Assembly (NCBI GenBank): GCA_963838205.1
Contig: CAWIQF010000024.1
Span: 21,146 to 85,145, forward strand
DNA: 64,000 nt
Direction: 5' to 3'
Source of the DNA: CAIVVT01 sp963838205
Lineage (GTDB): Bacteria; Acidobacteriota; Terriglobia; Bryobacterales; Bryobacteraceae
The position numbers and the translations under genes are program-made. Below are positions 7,642-24,932 of this stretch, piece by piece. The notes beneath the pieces were generated by a model that did no database searches, had not been told where the DNA came from, and was given only the letters and a program-made list of their open reading frames with translations. How positions within the stretch are numbered: position 1 is the first letter of the stretch; every line of letters starts with the position of its first letter.

Positions 7642-8211
7642 TCAGGAACGATCCGTTTCAAGATGCTCTTTGGGGAGTTCGCGGATCCCCTTTTTCCAGA
7701 GATTGCGAAGGCGGTCGTAGGTTTCGGCAAAGCCGTCGCGCAACTCGCGCGGAGCGATGTAACTGATGGCCTGCGCGGCGCCGATGAGGTAGGGCGCGAT
7801 GCGCGAGCGGGCGATGGCATCCGGTATGGGCTTCATTGGAAAAGCCATCAAAATCAGGACCAGGATGATGCCGACGACGAGGGCTTTCAAGGAGCCGAAA
7901 GCGAAGCCCAGGAAACGGTCGAGCCAGCCCAGGCCGGTCCATTTGAAGAGCTTCTGCAGCAGTTTCCCGATCACCGCGCCGAGGACCTGGATGACGACGA
8001 AGACGAACACGAAGCCCAGCACGTTGGCCACCGAGCGGGAGCTGACGTAGGGCAGCAGATAGGAGGCCGCGACCCCGTAGGTCCAGGCGGCGACGAACAG
8101 GCCGGCGATGGTCGCGATCAGTCCGACGATCAGGCGCGAGAAGCCCTCGCGCAGGCCTTCGATCGAGAAGATCACGACGAAAAAGAGAAACAGATAGTCG
8201 AGCCAGTTCAC
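7642..8211 (-). CDS. cvpA: CvpA-family membrane protein
   Basis: 189 residues with four hydrophobic helices (LDYLFLFFVVIFSIEGLREG, LIVGLIATIAGLFVAAW, VLGFVFVFVVIQVLGAVIGKLL, LKALVVGIILVLILMAF), the CvpA architecture. The conserved N-terminal 'WxDxxxxxxxxxxxxxGxxxG' pattern and the central GWLDRFLGFAFGSLKAL match the family. CvpA proteins are linked to colicin V export, and in many bacteria to purine biosynthesis loci through purF. Here the gene is coupled to purC instead. The start is GTG, overlapping the purC stop as GTGA. Its exact function in this organism is unknown. Confidence 0.87.
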   Translation of the reverse strand: MNWLDYLFLFFVVIFSIEGLREGFSRLIVGLIATIAGLFVAAWTYGVAASYLLPYVSSRSVANVLGFVFVFVVIQVLGAVIGKLLQKLFKWTGLGWLDRFLGFAFGSLKALVVGIILVLILMAFPMKPIPDAIARSRIAPYLIGAAQAISYIAPRELRDGFAETYDRLRNLWKKGIRELPKEHLETDRS

Positions 8212-9101
8212 AAGGTGAGACTCCTGCCGGTGAGGCGCGAATAGGCCTCCAGGTACTTCTCCTGGGTCTTACGCACAATCTCGGGCGGAAGTTCCGGCGC
8301 GGGCGGGCGCTTGTCCCAGTCGAGGGTTTCGAGATAGTCGCGCACGAATTGCTTGTCGAAGGAGGGCTGCGGGCCGCCGGGGTGGTAGAGGTCGGCGGGC
8401 CAGAAGCGGGACGAATCTGGGGTCAGCACTTCGTCGGCGAGAATCAAGTCGTCGCCGAGGAAGCCAAATTCAAATTTTGTGTCCGCGAGGAGAATGCCGC
8501 GGGTCAGGGCATAGGCCGAGGCGGTGGAATAGACGGCCAGCGTGGTGTCGCGGAGCCGGCCGGCGAGATCCGCGCCGACAAGCTCGCAGGTGCGCTCAAA
8601 GCCGATGTTCTCGTCGTGGCCGGTCTGGGCTTTGGTGGATGGGGTAAACAATGGTTCGGGCAGGCGTCCGCTTTCCAGAATCCCGGCGGGCAGCGGGATG
8701 CCGCAAACCGACTGGGATTGCTTGTACTCCTTCCACCCGGAGCCGGCCAGATAGCCGCGGGCCACGCACTCGATTTCGACCATGCGCGCGCGCTTGACGA
8801 GCATGGAACGGCCTTCGAGCTGGTCGCGGTACTTATGCAGCTCCACCGGGTAGTCGGCGACGTCGGCCGAGAGCAGGTGGTTGGGCGTGAGGTCGCGCAG
8901 GAGGTCGAACCAGAACAGCGAAACCTGCGTGAGGACGACGCCTTTGCCGGGGATCGGCGAGCCGAGGATGCAGTCGAAGGCGGAGATGCGGTCGGTGGCG
9001 ATGAGCAGGATCTGGTCGTCGCCGACGGCGTAAACGTCGCGAACCTTACCGCGGGCGACGAGCGGGAGGTCGGGGATGGAGGTCTGAAATACGGTGTGCA
9101 T
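8208..9101 (-). CDS. purC: Phosphoribosylaminoimidazole-succinocarboxamide synthase (SAICAR synthetase)
   Basis: Catalyses ATP-dependent addition of aspartate to CAIR in de novo purine synthesis. 297 residues from the ATG at 9101. An upstream in-frame Met exists, but the protein family starts near GKVRDVYAVGDDQILLIATD, which is found here at about residue 18. Other family blocks are SAFDCILGSPIPGKG, VECVARGYLAGSGWKEY, FTPSTKAQTGHDENI and the C-terminal DKQFVRDYLETLDWDK with RPPAPELPPEIV. The length and layout are those of the longer, eukaryote-like PurC form. It is translationally coupled to cvpA (GTGA overlap). No other pur gene is in the window. Confidence 0.95.
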   Translation of the reverse strand: MHTVFQTSIPDLPLVARGKVRDVYAVGDDQILLIATDRISAFDCILGSPIPGKGVVLTQVSLFWFDLLRDLTPNHLLSADVADYPVELHKYRDQLEGRSMLVKRARMVEIECVARGYLAGSGWKEYKQSQSVCGIPLPAGILESGRLPEPLFTPSTKAQTGHDENIGFERTCELVGADLAGRLRDTTLAVYSTASAYALTRGILLADTKFEFGFLGDDLILADEVLTPDSSRFWPADLYHPGGPQPSFDKQFVRDYLETLDWDKRPPAPELPPEIVRKTQEKYLEAYSRLTGRSLTL

Positions 9102-9270
9102 ATGGGAAGTGAACTTAGAGGCATACCACGCGGCGGGGCGCGTGACAAGTGCGGCGCGGCGGGACGGTGGAAGTCTTGGCCGGAACAAATTCTATCACTT
9201 CTGTTTGATGCGTCTTTTTGCCGGCTGAGTTATACTTAAAAAGTTTGCGACGGGCGCCATACTCGCGTGT

Positions 9271-9359
9271 GGACAGGTGGCTGAGCGGTCAAAAGCAACG
9301 GGCTGTAAACCCGTCGCCCCTTGCGGGCTACTAAGGTTCGAATCCTTACCTGTCCACCA
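9271..9359 (+). tRNA. tRNA-Tyr (anticodon GTA)
   Basis: Class II tRNA with an extended variable arm. Acceptor GGACAGG pairs with CCTGTCC, the T-loop is TTCGAAT, the anticodon GTA is at 9305-9307, and the CCA is encoded at 9357-9359. It begins a tRNA-Tyr, tRNA-Thr, tuf, tRNA-Trp series. A TATACT at 9231-9236 is a plausible -10 box about 35 bp upstream, but no good -35 is seen. Confidence 0.95.
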
Positions 9360-9436
9360 TCATTCCCGTTTTTATTCCGCAGGTGGGGATGGAGGTTTTC
9401 GTCCGATTCCCGACTTGCGCTAAAGTAGTAACGAAA

Positions 9437-9512
<76 letters not shown>

Positions 9513-9631
9513 GAGATTCCAACCGCTGTAACCTGCCCCCAGCGCGCCGGAGCGCACGGCTGGCCGTGCGAGTCCAGGGCGAGAGTGGACAGAAGTCTTT
9601 CCGGGCCGGAGCGGAAGTCAGGAGCTTTTCG

Positions 9632-10819
<1,188 letters not shown>

Positions 10820-10836
10820 CCAGGGGACTGCGGCGG

Positions 10837-10852
10837 GGCGCGCGGGCGCGCC
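10837..10852 (+). terminator. Short GC hairpin after tuf, weak terminator candidate
   Basis: GGCGCGC-GG-GCGCGCC lies 17 bp after the tuf stop. No run of T follows, so intrinsic termination is doubtful and it may only stabilise the tuf mRNA end. No rpmG (ribosomal protein L33) gene is found between tuf and tRNA-Trp, where many bacteria carry it. Confidence 0.3.
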
Positions 10853-10950
10853 TGGGTTGGACTGGGAACAGCGTTGGGAAGGGCTTCCGGGGCGGAAAGC
10901 GCACAGCCGGGGGCTCACGCGGGTTACGATAAGAAATAGAGTCTGACCAC

Positions 10951-11024
10951 AGGGGGTTAGGTTAAGGGTAGACCCGCGGTCTCCAAAACCGCTAGTGGGG
11001 GTTCGAATCCCTCACCCCCTGCCA
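10951..11024 (+). tRNA. tRNA-Trp (anticodon CCA)
   Basis: 74 nt with acceptor AGGGGGT pairing with ACCCCCT, anticodon stem GCGGT/ACCGC, anticodon CCA at 10983-10985, T-loop TTCGAAT, and an encoded CCA at 11022-11024. The variable loop is short (four bases). It lies 20 bp upstream of secE, the usual trpT-secE-nusG linkage. Confidence 0.95.
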
Positions 11025-11044
11025 GCAGATTTCAGGAGTATCAG

Positions 11045-11296
11045 ATGGGGTCACAGAGCACAACAGCAGCGGCGCCCGGCGGCCAGATCGTGAACTGGTT
11101 CAAGTCGGTCAAGGACTATATCGGCGAGCTGAGAGCCGAGATGCGGCGCGTGACCTGGCCGAGCCGCGTGCAGGTGCAGGCGACCACAGCCGTGGTGATT
11201 ATCAGTGTGTTTTTGTTCGCCGCGTATTTTGCCCTGGTCGATGCCCTTCTGGGCAGCACGATTAACAAGATATTCCACGCATTGGCCACCCGATAG
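11045..11296 (+). CDS. secE: Preprotein translocase subunit SecE
   Basis: Small essential component of the SecYEG channel. 83 residues: an N-terminal linker, the conserved amphipathic segment YIGELRAEMRRVTWPSRVQV and a single C-terminal transmembrane helix (AVVIISVFLFAAYFALVDALL). This is the minimal one-helix SecE type. A ribosome-binding site CAGGAG precedes the ATG. It starts the secE-nusG-rplKAJL-rpoBC block and is followed 50 bp later by nusG. Confidence 0.95.
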   Translation: MGSQSTTAAAPGGQIVNWFKSVKDYIGELRAEMRRVTWPSRVQVQATTAVVIISVFLFAAYFALVDALLGSTINKIFHALATR

Positions 11297-11346
11297 GGGC
11301 CATTCAGACGAGCCCCCGCAGGGGACTGTCATGGGGACACGAATCG

Positions 11347-12096
11347 ATGATGTCCGAGAATGAATTGAACAACGAAGAGCAGGCGGTAACGGACCTGGCA
11401 GCCGGGAGTGCGCCCGAGGCGGCGCCGGAGAGCGCGCCCGTGAGCAGCGCGGCGCCGGAAGCGAGTCCGGAGGCCGAGACCGCGGCCGCGAGCGGCGTAG
11501 CCGTGGAATTGCCGGCGGCGCTCGTGGAAGAAGTTCTGGAAGCACCCGCGGTGGATCCCACGGCGGGTATGAACTGGTACATCATTCACACCTATTCGGG
11601 CTTCGAGAACAAGGTGGCGGAGTCGTTGAAGGCGCGCGCATCAGCCTACGGTTTCATGGAGAAAGTCGGCCAGGTGCTGATCCCGACCGAAGAGGTCGTG
11701 GAGTTGCGCAACGGCAAGAAGGTGACCAGCAAGCGGCTGCTGTATCCGGGCTATGTGCTGGTGCAGATTGCCATGGACGACGAGCTATGGCACCAGGTGA
11801 AGAACACGCCGCGGGTGACGGGTTTCGTGGGCGGAGGCAATACGCCGGTGCCGCTAAGCGCGGACGAGGTGAATTCGATTCTGTACCGCCAGGCGAGCTC
11901 GGCGGAGCGGCCGCGGCCGAAGCTGACGTTCGAGAAGAATGAGACGGTGCGCATCGTGGATGGTCCGTTCACGAACTTCTCGGGCAAGGTGGAAGACATC
12001 AACTCGGAGCGCAATACGCTGCGGGTGATGGTGACGATTTTCGGGCGCTCGACGCCTGTGGAACTGGATTTTCTGCAGGTTGAAAAGATCGCCTAG
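11347..12096 (+). CDS. nusG: Transcription termination/antitermination factor NusG, with long acidic N-terminal extension
   Basis: NusG binds RNA polymerase, suppresses pausing and couples to Rho or the ribosome. Residues about 75-190 are the NGN domain (MNWYIIHTYSGFENKVAESL) and about 195-245 the KOW domain (KNETVRIVDGPFTNFSGKVE). The first 74 residues are an Ala/Glu/Pro-rich, probably disordered extension absent from minimal NusG. An internal Met at residue 75 (11569) could be the true start, but it lacks a good ribosome-binding site, and the upstream frame stays open and coding-like to the ATGATG at 11347. I keep the long form and note the doubt. Confidence 0.93.
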   Translation: MMSENELNNEEQAVTDLAAGSAPEAAPESAPVSSAAPEASPEAETAAASGVAVELPAALVEEVLEAPAVDPTAGMNWYIIHTYSGFENKVAESLKARASAYGFMEKVGQVLIPTEEVVELRNGKKVTSKRLLYPGYVLVQIAMDDELWHQVKNTPRVTGFVGGGNTPVPLSADEVNSILYRQASSAERPRPKLTFEKNETVRIVDGPFTNFSGKVEDINSERNTLRVMVTIFGRSTPVELDFLQVEKIA

Positions 12097-12141
12097 CAGC
12101 GCGCGCACGAGAGAGTTTTTGAAAGTAGAAGGTTAGAGAGC

Positions 12142-12573
12142 ATGGCAAAGAAGATCAACGCAGTGGTGAAGCTGCAAATTCCAGCGGGTAAGGCGACGCC
12201 GGCGCCGCCCGTGGGTACCGCCCTGGGTCCCCAGGGCGTCAACATCATGGAGTTCTGCAAGGCGTATAACGCCAAGACATCGGCCAAGGAACAGGAAGGG
12301 CTGATCATCCCGGTGGTGATCACCATTTACAGCGATCGGAGCTTCACGTTCATTACAAAGACGCCGCCCGTCGCGATTCTGGTGAAGAAGGCTCTGAGTC
12401 TGGCCAAAGGCAGCGCCGAGCCCAACAAGAACAAGGTCGGCAAGATCACCATGCAGCAGGTGGAGGAGATCGCCAAGATCAAGCTGCCGGACCTGAATTC
12501 GTTCAGTCTCGAATCGGCGATGGCGCAGGTCAAGGGCGCATGCCGGAGCATGGGCGTCGAGGTGGTGCAGTAG
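12142..12573 (+). CDS. rplK: 50S ribosomal protein L11
   Basis: 143 residues starting MAKKINAVVKLQIPAGKATP, with the conserved PPVGTALGPQGVNIMEFCKAYN, the linker KTPPVAILVKKAL and the C-terminal RNA-binding domain ending VKGACRSMGVEVV. L11 binds the GTPase-associated centre of 23S rRNA and is involved in stringent-factor activation. Standard length. The order nusG-rplK-rplA is conserved. It is followed by an unusually long 180 bp spacer before rplA. Confidence 0.97.
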   Translation: MAKKINAVVKLQIPAGKATPAPPVGTALGPQGVNIMEFCKAYNAKTSAKEQEGLIIPVVITIYSDRSFTFITKTPPVAILVKKALSLAKGSAEPNKNKVGKITMQQVEEIAKIKLPDLNSFSLESAMAQVKGACRSMGVEVVQ

Positions 12574-12753
12574 TTTTTGGTGCGATGGTGGCGGCTGGAG
12601 GCGACTCCGGCGGCACAGCCGAAGGGTTGGATTTTGCTCCCGCCCTTTGGAAATGCTAATCTAAAAATTCAGGTCTTCCATAACCTCGCATTGGGAGGCT
12701 GCCGGGCTCGCCGGGCGACCGGGGATGGGCCGGGGCCGTTAGGACCATTCGAT

Positions 12754-13461
12754 ATGTCAAATAAAGCAGGCAAGAAATATACAGCCGCCGCGGCGCAAGT
12801 CGAGGCCAAGCCGTACACGCTGGAGGAAGCGGTTCCGCTGATCCAGAAGATCAAGTTCACAAAGTTCGACGAGACGGTCGAGGTGCACATGCGCCTGGGC
12901 GTCGACCCGAAGCATGCCGACCAGATGGTGCGTGGCACGGTGGTTCTGCCGAACGGTCTGGGCAAGAGCAAGCGGGTACTGGTGATCGCCTCGGGCGACA
13001 AGCAGCGCGAAGCCACGGAAGCCGGCGCCGACTTTGTCGGCGGAGAAGAAATGGTGGCCAAGATCCAGCAGGAAAACTGGCTGGATTACGAAGCCGTGGT
13101 GGCGACGCCAGACATGATGCGCTCGCTGGCCAAACTGGGCAAAATTTTGGGCCCGCGAGGCCTGATGCCGAACCCGAAAACGGGGACGGTGACGACCGAC
13201 GTGGCCAAAGCGGTGACCGAAGTGAAGGCCGGCAAAGTGGAGTTCCGCGTGGACAAGACCGGAGTCATTCACGCGCCCGTCGGCAAGGTGGGTTTTCAGA
13301 CGCAGAAGCTGTTCGAGAACGCCAACACGCTGATCCAGGCGGTGGTCAAGGCCAAGCCGGCCGCGGCCAAGGGCAAGTACGTGCGAAGCGTCACGATCTG
13401 CTCGACGATGGGGCCGGGCGTCCATCTGGACGTGACCCCGTTCAACCTCCGGGTGGTCTAG
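12754..13461 (+). CDS. rplA: 50S ribosomal protein L1
   Basis: 235 residues from ATG 12754 (MSNKAGKKYTAAAAQVEAKP), preceded by AGGA at 12741-12744. The family blocks are ETVEVHMRLGVDPKHADQMV, KIQQENWLDYEAVVATPDMM, LGPRGLMPNPKTGTVT and GPGVHLDVTP. L1 binds the L1 stalk of 23S rRNA and often represses its own operon. The in-frame extension upstream to 12577 is non-coding in character. The 180 bp before the start are AT-rich around 12655-12680 and could hold a secondary promoter or an L1-binding leader, which I cannot confirm. Confidence 0.97.
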   Translation: MSNKAGKKYTAAAAQVEAKPYTLEEAVPLIQKIKFTKFDETVEVHMRLGVDPKHADQMVRGTVVLPNGLGKSKRVLVIASGDKQREATEAGADFVGGEEMVAKIQQENWLDYEAVVATPDMMRSLAKLGKILGPRGLMPNPKTGTVTTDVAKAVTEVKAGKVEFRVDKTGVIHAPVGKVGFQTQKLFENANTLIQAVVKAKPAAAKGKYVRSVTICSTMGPGVHLDVTPFNLRVV

Positions 13462-13486
13462 CGGCGCGCAGTCAGGAATATAAAAG

Positions 13487-14014
13487 ATGAAAGACAGAAA
13501 GCGGAAGCAAGAGGATCTGGACGCGCTGCACAAGGCGCTGGCGGAATCGGCCAACGTCTTCGTGACCGGCTTCAACAAGCTCACAGTGGCGCAGGACTAC
13601 GAGTTGCGCAAAGCGGTGCGCCAGGTGGGCGGCTTGTATGAAGTCGTGAAAAACACGCTGGCCGGGAAGGCATCGGCGGGAACGCCGGCCGAGGAAGCGT
13701 TGAAGGATCTGAAGGGCATGTCGGCGGTCGCTTATACCAAGGGCGATCCGGTCACGCTGTGCAAAGTGCTGACGGCGTACGGCAAGGCCAATCCAACGTT
13801 CGCGTTCAAGGCGGGCGTGGTGGAGGGCCGGGTGATCAACCTGGCCGACATCAAGGATCTGGCGAACATGCCGTCCAAGGAAGCGATCTACGCCCAACTG
13901 CTGTACGTGATCAACGCACCGGCGCAGCGCCTGGTGACGGCGATTGGCGGGGTGGGCCGGAATCTGGCCGTGGTGCTCGACCAGGGCGTGCAGGAAAACA
14001 AATTCTCCTCCTAG
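13487..14014 (+). CDS. rplJ: 50S ribosomal protein L10
   Basis: 175 residues with the L10 layout: an N-terminal rRNA-binding domain (LDALHKALAESANVFVTGFN, LRKAVRQVGGLYEVVKNTLA) and a C-terminal helix that anchors L7/L12 dimers (NAPAQRLVTAIGGVGRNLAV). AGGAA precedes the ATG. Only 25 bp separate it from rplA, so the long attenuating leader found before rplJ in enterobacteria is absent here. Confidence 0.96.
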   Translation: MKDRKRKQEDLDALHKALAESANVFVTGFNKLTVAQDYELRKAVRQVGGLYEVVKNTLAGKASAGTPAEEALKDLKGMSAVAYTKGDPVTLCKVLTAYGKANPTFAFKAGVVEGRVINLADIKDLANMPSKEAIYAQLLYVINAPAQRLVTAIGGVGRNLAVVLDQGVQENKFSS

Positions 14015-14078
14015 CCGGGGCGGGGCCTCGAACGGGAGCGTTGTGGGACGATTTTTCGGATAGGGAGTACGGACAAAG

Positions 14079-14462
14079 ATGGCTGACATCAACTCGATTG
14101 CTGAGCAAATCCAGGGCCTGACGCTTCTGGAGGCCTCCCAGCTGGTGAAGCTGCTGGAGGAGAAGTTGGGTGTAAGCGCCGCGGCAGCGGCGGTGGCAGT
14201 GGCCGCTCCGGCCGCGGGTGCGGCGGCAGCCGCCGCCGTGGTTGAGGAGAAGACCGAGTTCACCGTGGTTCTGACCGCAGTCGGCGCCAATAAAATCAAC
14301 GTCATCAAGGCAGTGCGCGAAGTCACCAGCCTGGGACTGAAAGAAGCCAAGGATCTGGTCGAGGCCGCTCCGAAGCCGATCAAGGAAGGCGTCAACAAGG
14401 GCGAGGCGGAGACGATCAAGAAGAAGTTCGTCGACGCCGGCGCGACTGTCGAGATCAAGTAG
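14079..14462 (+). CDS. rplL: 50S ribosomal protein L7/L12
   Basis: 127 residues: N-terminal dimerisation helix pair (INSIAEQIQGLTLLEASQLV), an Ala-rich hinge (residues about 34-55, AAAAVAVAAPAAGAAAAAAV) and the C-terminal factor-binding domain (KTEFTVVLTAVGANKINVIK to the final VEIK). L7/L12 forms the flexible ribosomal stalk that recruits translation factors. Standard length and position after rplJ. Confidence 0.97.
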   Translation: MADINSIAEQIQGLTLLEASQLVKLLEEKLGVSAAAAAVAVAAPAAGAAAAAAVVEEKTEFTVVLTAVGANKINVIKAVREVTSLGLKEAKDLVEAAPKPIKEGVNKGEAETIKKKFVDAGATVEIK

Positions 14463-14499
14463 CGCCAGTTTACTCCGCGGGCGCGGCGTAATCGGGATG

Positions 14500-14524
14500 A
14501 GCGCGGGCCGGCTGGGCTCGCGCT
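14500..14524 (+). terminator. Hairpin between rplL and rpoB, possible attenuator
   Basis: AGCGCG-G-GCC pairs with GGC-T-CGCGCT around a five-base loop, 38 bp past the rplL stop, without a T-run. Its position matches the partial attenuator known between rplL and rpoB in enterobacteria. That role is inferred by position only. Confidence 0.35.
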
Positions 14525-14645
14525 GGAAGGGACAGTCTACGGGCAGGGCGCAGACGCGACAGGCCGGGACCGGGTGGGTAGCGGGGAGCGGTGTGTACCG
14601 CGCCGTCGGGAATTGCCCAGTGGTCCAGGCTCGGCGAGCTGGGCT

Positions 14646-14675
14646 TTGACGTAGCTGTTTCCTTTTTGTTAAACT
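14646..14675 (+). promoter_or_regulatory. Candidate internal promoter for rpoBC
   Basis: The 541 bp between rplL and rpoB (14463-15003) contain no gene. An AT-richer stretch holds TTGACG (14646-14651), an 18 nt spacer and TAAACT (14670-14675), the same hexamers seen before the genes at 7415 and 41336. The rpoB start is about 320 bp downstream, so any transcript from here has a long leader. Confidence 0.35.
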
Positions 14676-15003
14676 CAAATTAATCGAGCCGGAAGCTGAG
14701 CTGGGGATTATAGCCTCTGTGCGACTGAAGACATTGCCGGAGACCACCTTCAGTACGCGCTGTGCCGTGGGTGTGCCTGCGCCTGCGTTCGCGCCTTATT
14801 CCTCGACATTTTCGCTCACAGCGGATGGCTTGATTGCGCCCTTGGTGACAGACGTTCCTGCACCGGGCATCTCCAAGACAACTAGATACGGTAACGGTTC
14901 CGCCGGGCTAGCCTAGGCTGCCTGGCAGTTTGGACCAGGGAGATCGGAGGGTTTCCCACCTGCGCGTTCTGGCCGCGCGGGCCCGCCTTCCAAGGAGCGC
15001 ACA

Positions 15004-19344
<4,341 letters not shown>

Positions 19345-19370
19345 GGATCCGGAACGAACAGGAGGCAAAC

Positions 19371-23600
<4,230 letters not shown>

Positions 23601-23623
23601 CGCGCTCAACCAACGTGTTCGAC

Positions 23624-23655
23624 GAAGAGGCCGGGGCGCAAGTCCCGGCCTCTTC
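23624..23655 (+). terminator. Strong hairpin at the end of the rpoBC operon
   Basis: GAAGAGGCCGGG (23624-23635) pairs perfectly with CCCGGCCTCTTC (23644-23655) around an eight-base loop, 23 bp after the rpoC stop. Only a weak T content follows (CCATTCTG), so efficiency as an intrinsic terminator is uncertain, but the position is right. Confidence 0.7.
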
Positions 23656-23819
23656 CCATTCTGCCGGCAATCCATCTCAGAGCAGTTTGGCTGGTCCGAT
23701 TGTTGACCATGCCCGCGGAGTGAGCTTCAACCGCGCGTCCATCATGATTTGCGACCGCCGCTGCTTCCGGGGTCGTGGAACGCATATGATGGAAGACCGT
23801 AAGGCCGCAGCCGGAACCC

Positions 23820-24932
23820 ATGACCTCACGCCAGCGCGTCTACGCCGCTCTCCGTCGCGAGCCCGCCGATCGGGTCCCGATCTTCATGTGGTTTCATCCC
23901 GACACGGCCCGCCATCTCGCCTCTCTGCTGGAGATTCCGGCCGCGCACGTGCCCGAGGCCATGGGCAACGACATCCGCCAGACCTGGGTCAACAACAACT
24001 ACGCCATGGAAGGCATCGTGCACCGCCGCGACGGCGACTCGCACCTCGACTTCTGGGGCGTGAAGTGGGTCAAGCGCCACTCGTTTAACCAGATCGAAGC
24101 CTTCCCGCTGGCCTCGGCCACCCGCGAGCAGGTGCTCGCATACCGCTTCCCGGAGGAGCACATCGAGTTCCTGCTGGGCCTCATGCACCCCGTCCTCAGC
24201 GACCGCAGTGATTTCTTCGTCGGTTGCGATGTCTCCCCCTGCGTCTTTGAAATGTACTGGCGCCTGCGCGGCATGGAGAACTCTCTGCTGGACATGGCAT
24301 CCGATCCGGAACTCGCTACGGAGATGCTCTCGCGCTGCGCCGATTTCGCCATCCAGGTCGGTGAGAAAGCTTGCGATCGATTCCCGCTCGATTGGTTCTG
24401 GACCGGGGACGACGTCGCTGGCCAGACGTCGATGATGATGTCCCCGTCCTTGTGGCGCAAGCTCGTCAAGCCTCCGCTCAAGCGCGTTTTCAAGGCCGGC
24501 AGAGCGCACCATCTCCCGGTCGCCTATCACTGCTGCGGTGCGCTGCGGCCGATCATTCCCGACCTGATTGAGATGGGCTTGAACGTGTTGAACCCGGTTC
24601 AGGCCAATTGCCCCGGCATGGACGCGCTGGAGCTCAAGCGCGAATTCGGTTCCGCGCTCACTTTCATGGGCGGCGTCGATACGCAGGACCTATTGCCGAA
24701 CGGTTCGGCCGCCGAAGTCCGCCGCGCCACGGTCCGTCTGCTCTCCGGCATGACCTCCGACGGCGGTGGCTACATCCTCGCCGCCTCGCACACGATTCCG
24801 CCCGAAACTCCTGACGACAATATCTTCGCCATGTACGCCGCGGCCGGCGTGGGCCGCGAAGACATCTTCGACCGCGCCGCGCAGATCAGGATACGGCTCG
24901 CCGGCGCGGGCTCCGCGCTTCGTCTGGTCTAA
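23820..24932 (+). CDS. Uroporphyrinogen decarboxylase (URO-D) family protein
   Basis: 370 residues with a URO-D-like TIM-barrel layout: MTSRQRVYAALRREPADRVP at the start, then HCCGALRPIIPDLIEMGLNV and the closing GGGYILAASHTIPPETPDDN, the pattern of the URO-D/MtaA/CmuA superfamily. It lacks the arginine-rich N-terminal motif of true heme-pathway HemE and carries two adjacent Cys in HCCG, so a methyltransferase-like or other catabolic role is more likely than heme synthesis. Sugar-catabolism loci of Acidobacteria often have such paralogues. It overlaps the convergent acs gene by a few bases at the 3' end. Confidence 0.8.
   Translation: MTSRQRVYAALRREPADRVPIFMWFHPDTARHLASLLEIPAAHVPEAMGNDIRQTWVNNNYAMEGIVHRRDGDSHLDFWGVKWVKRHSFNQIEAFPLASATREQVLAYRFPEEHIEFLLGLMHPVLSDRSDFFVGCDVSPCVFEMYWRLRGMENSLLDMASDPELATEMLSRCADFAIQVGEKACDRFPLDWFWTGDDVAGQTSMMMSPSLWRKLVKPPLKRVFKAGRAHHLPVAYHCCGALRPIIPDLIEMGLNVLNPVQANCPGMDALELKREFGSALTFMGGVDTQDLLPNGSAAEVRRATVRLLSGMTSDGGGYILAASHTIPPETPDDNIFAMYAAAGVGREDIFDRAAQIRIRLAGAGSALRLV

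Noticed and set aside
12574..12753. Riboswitch or L1-binding leader before rplA
   Set aside because: The spacer is long and has GC-rich potential stems, but I could not draw the L1 target structure with confidence.
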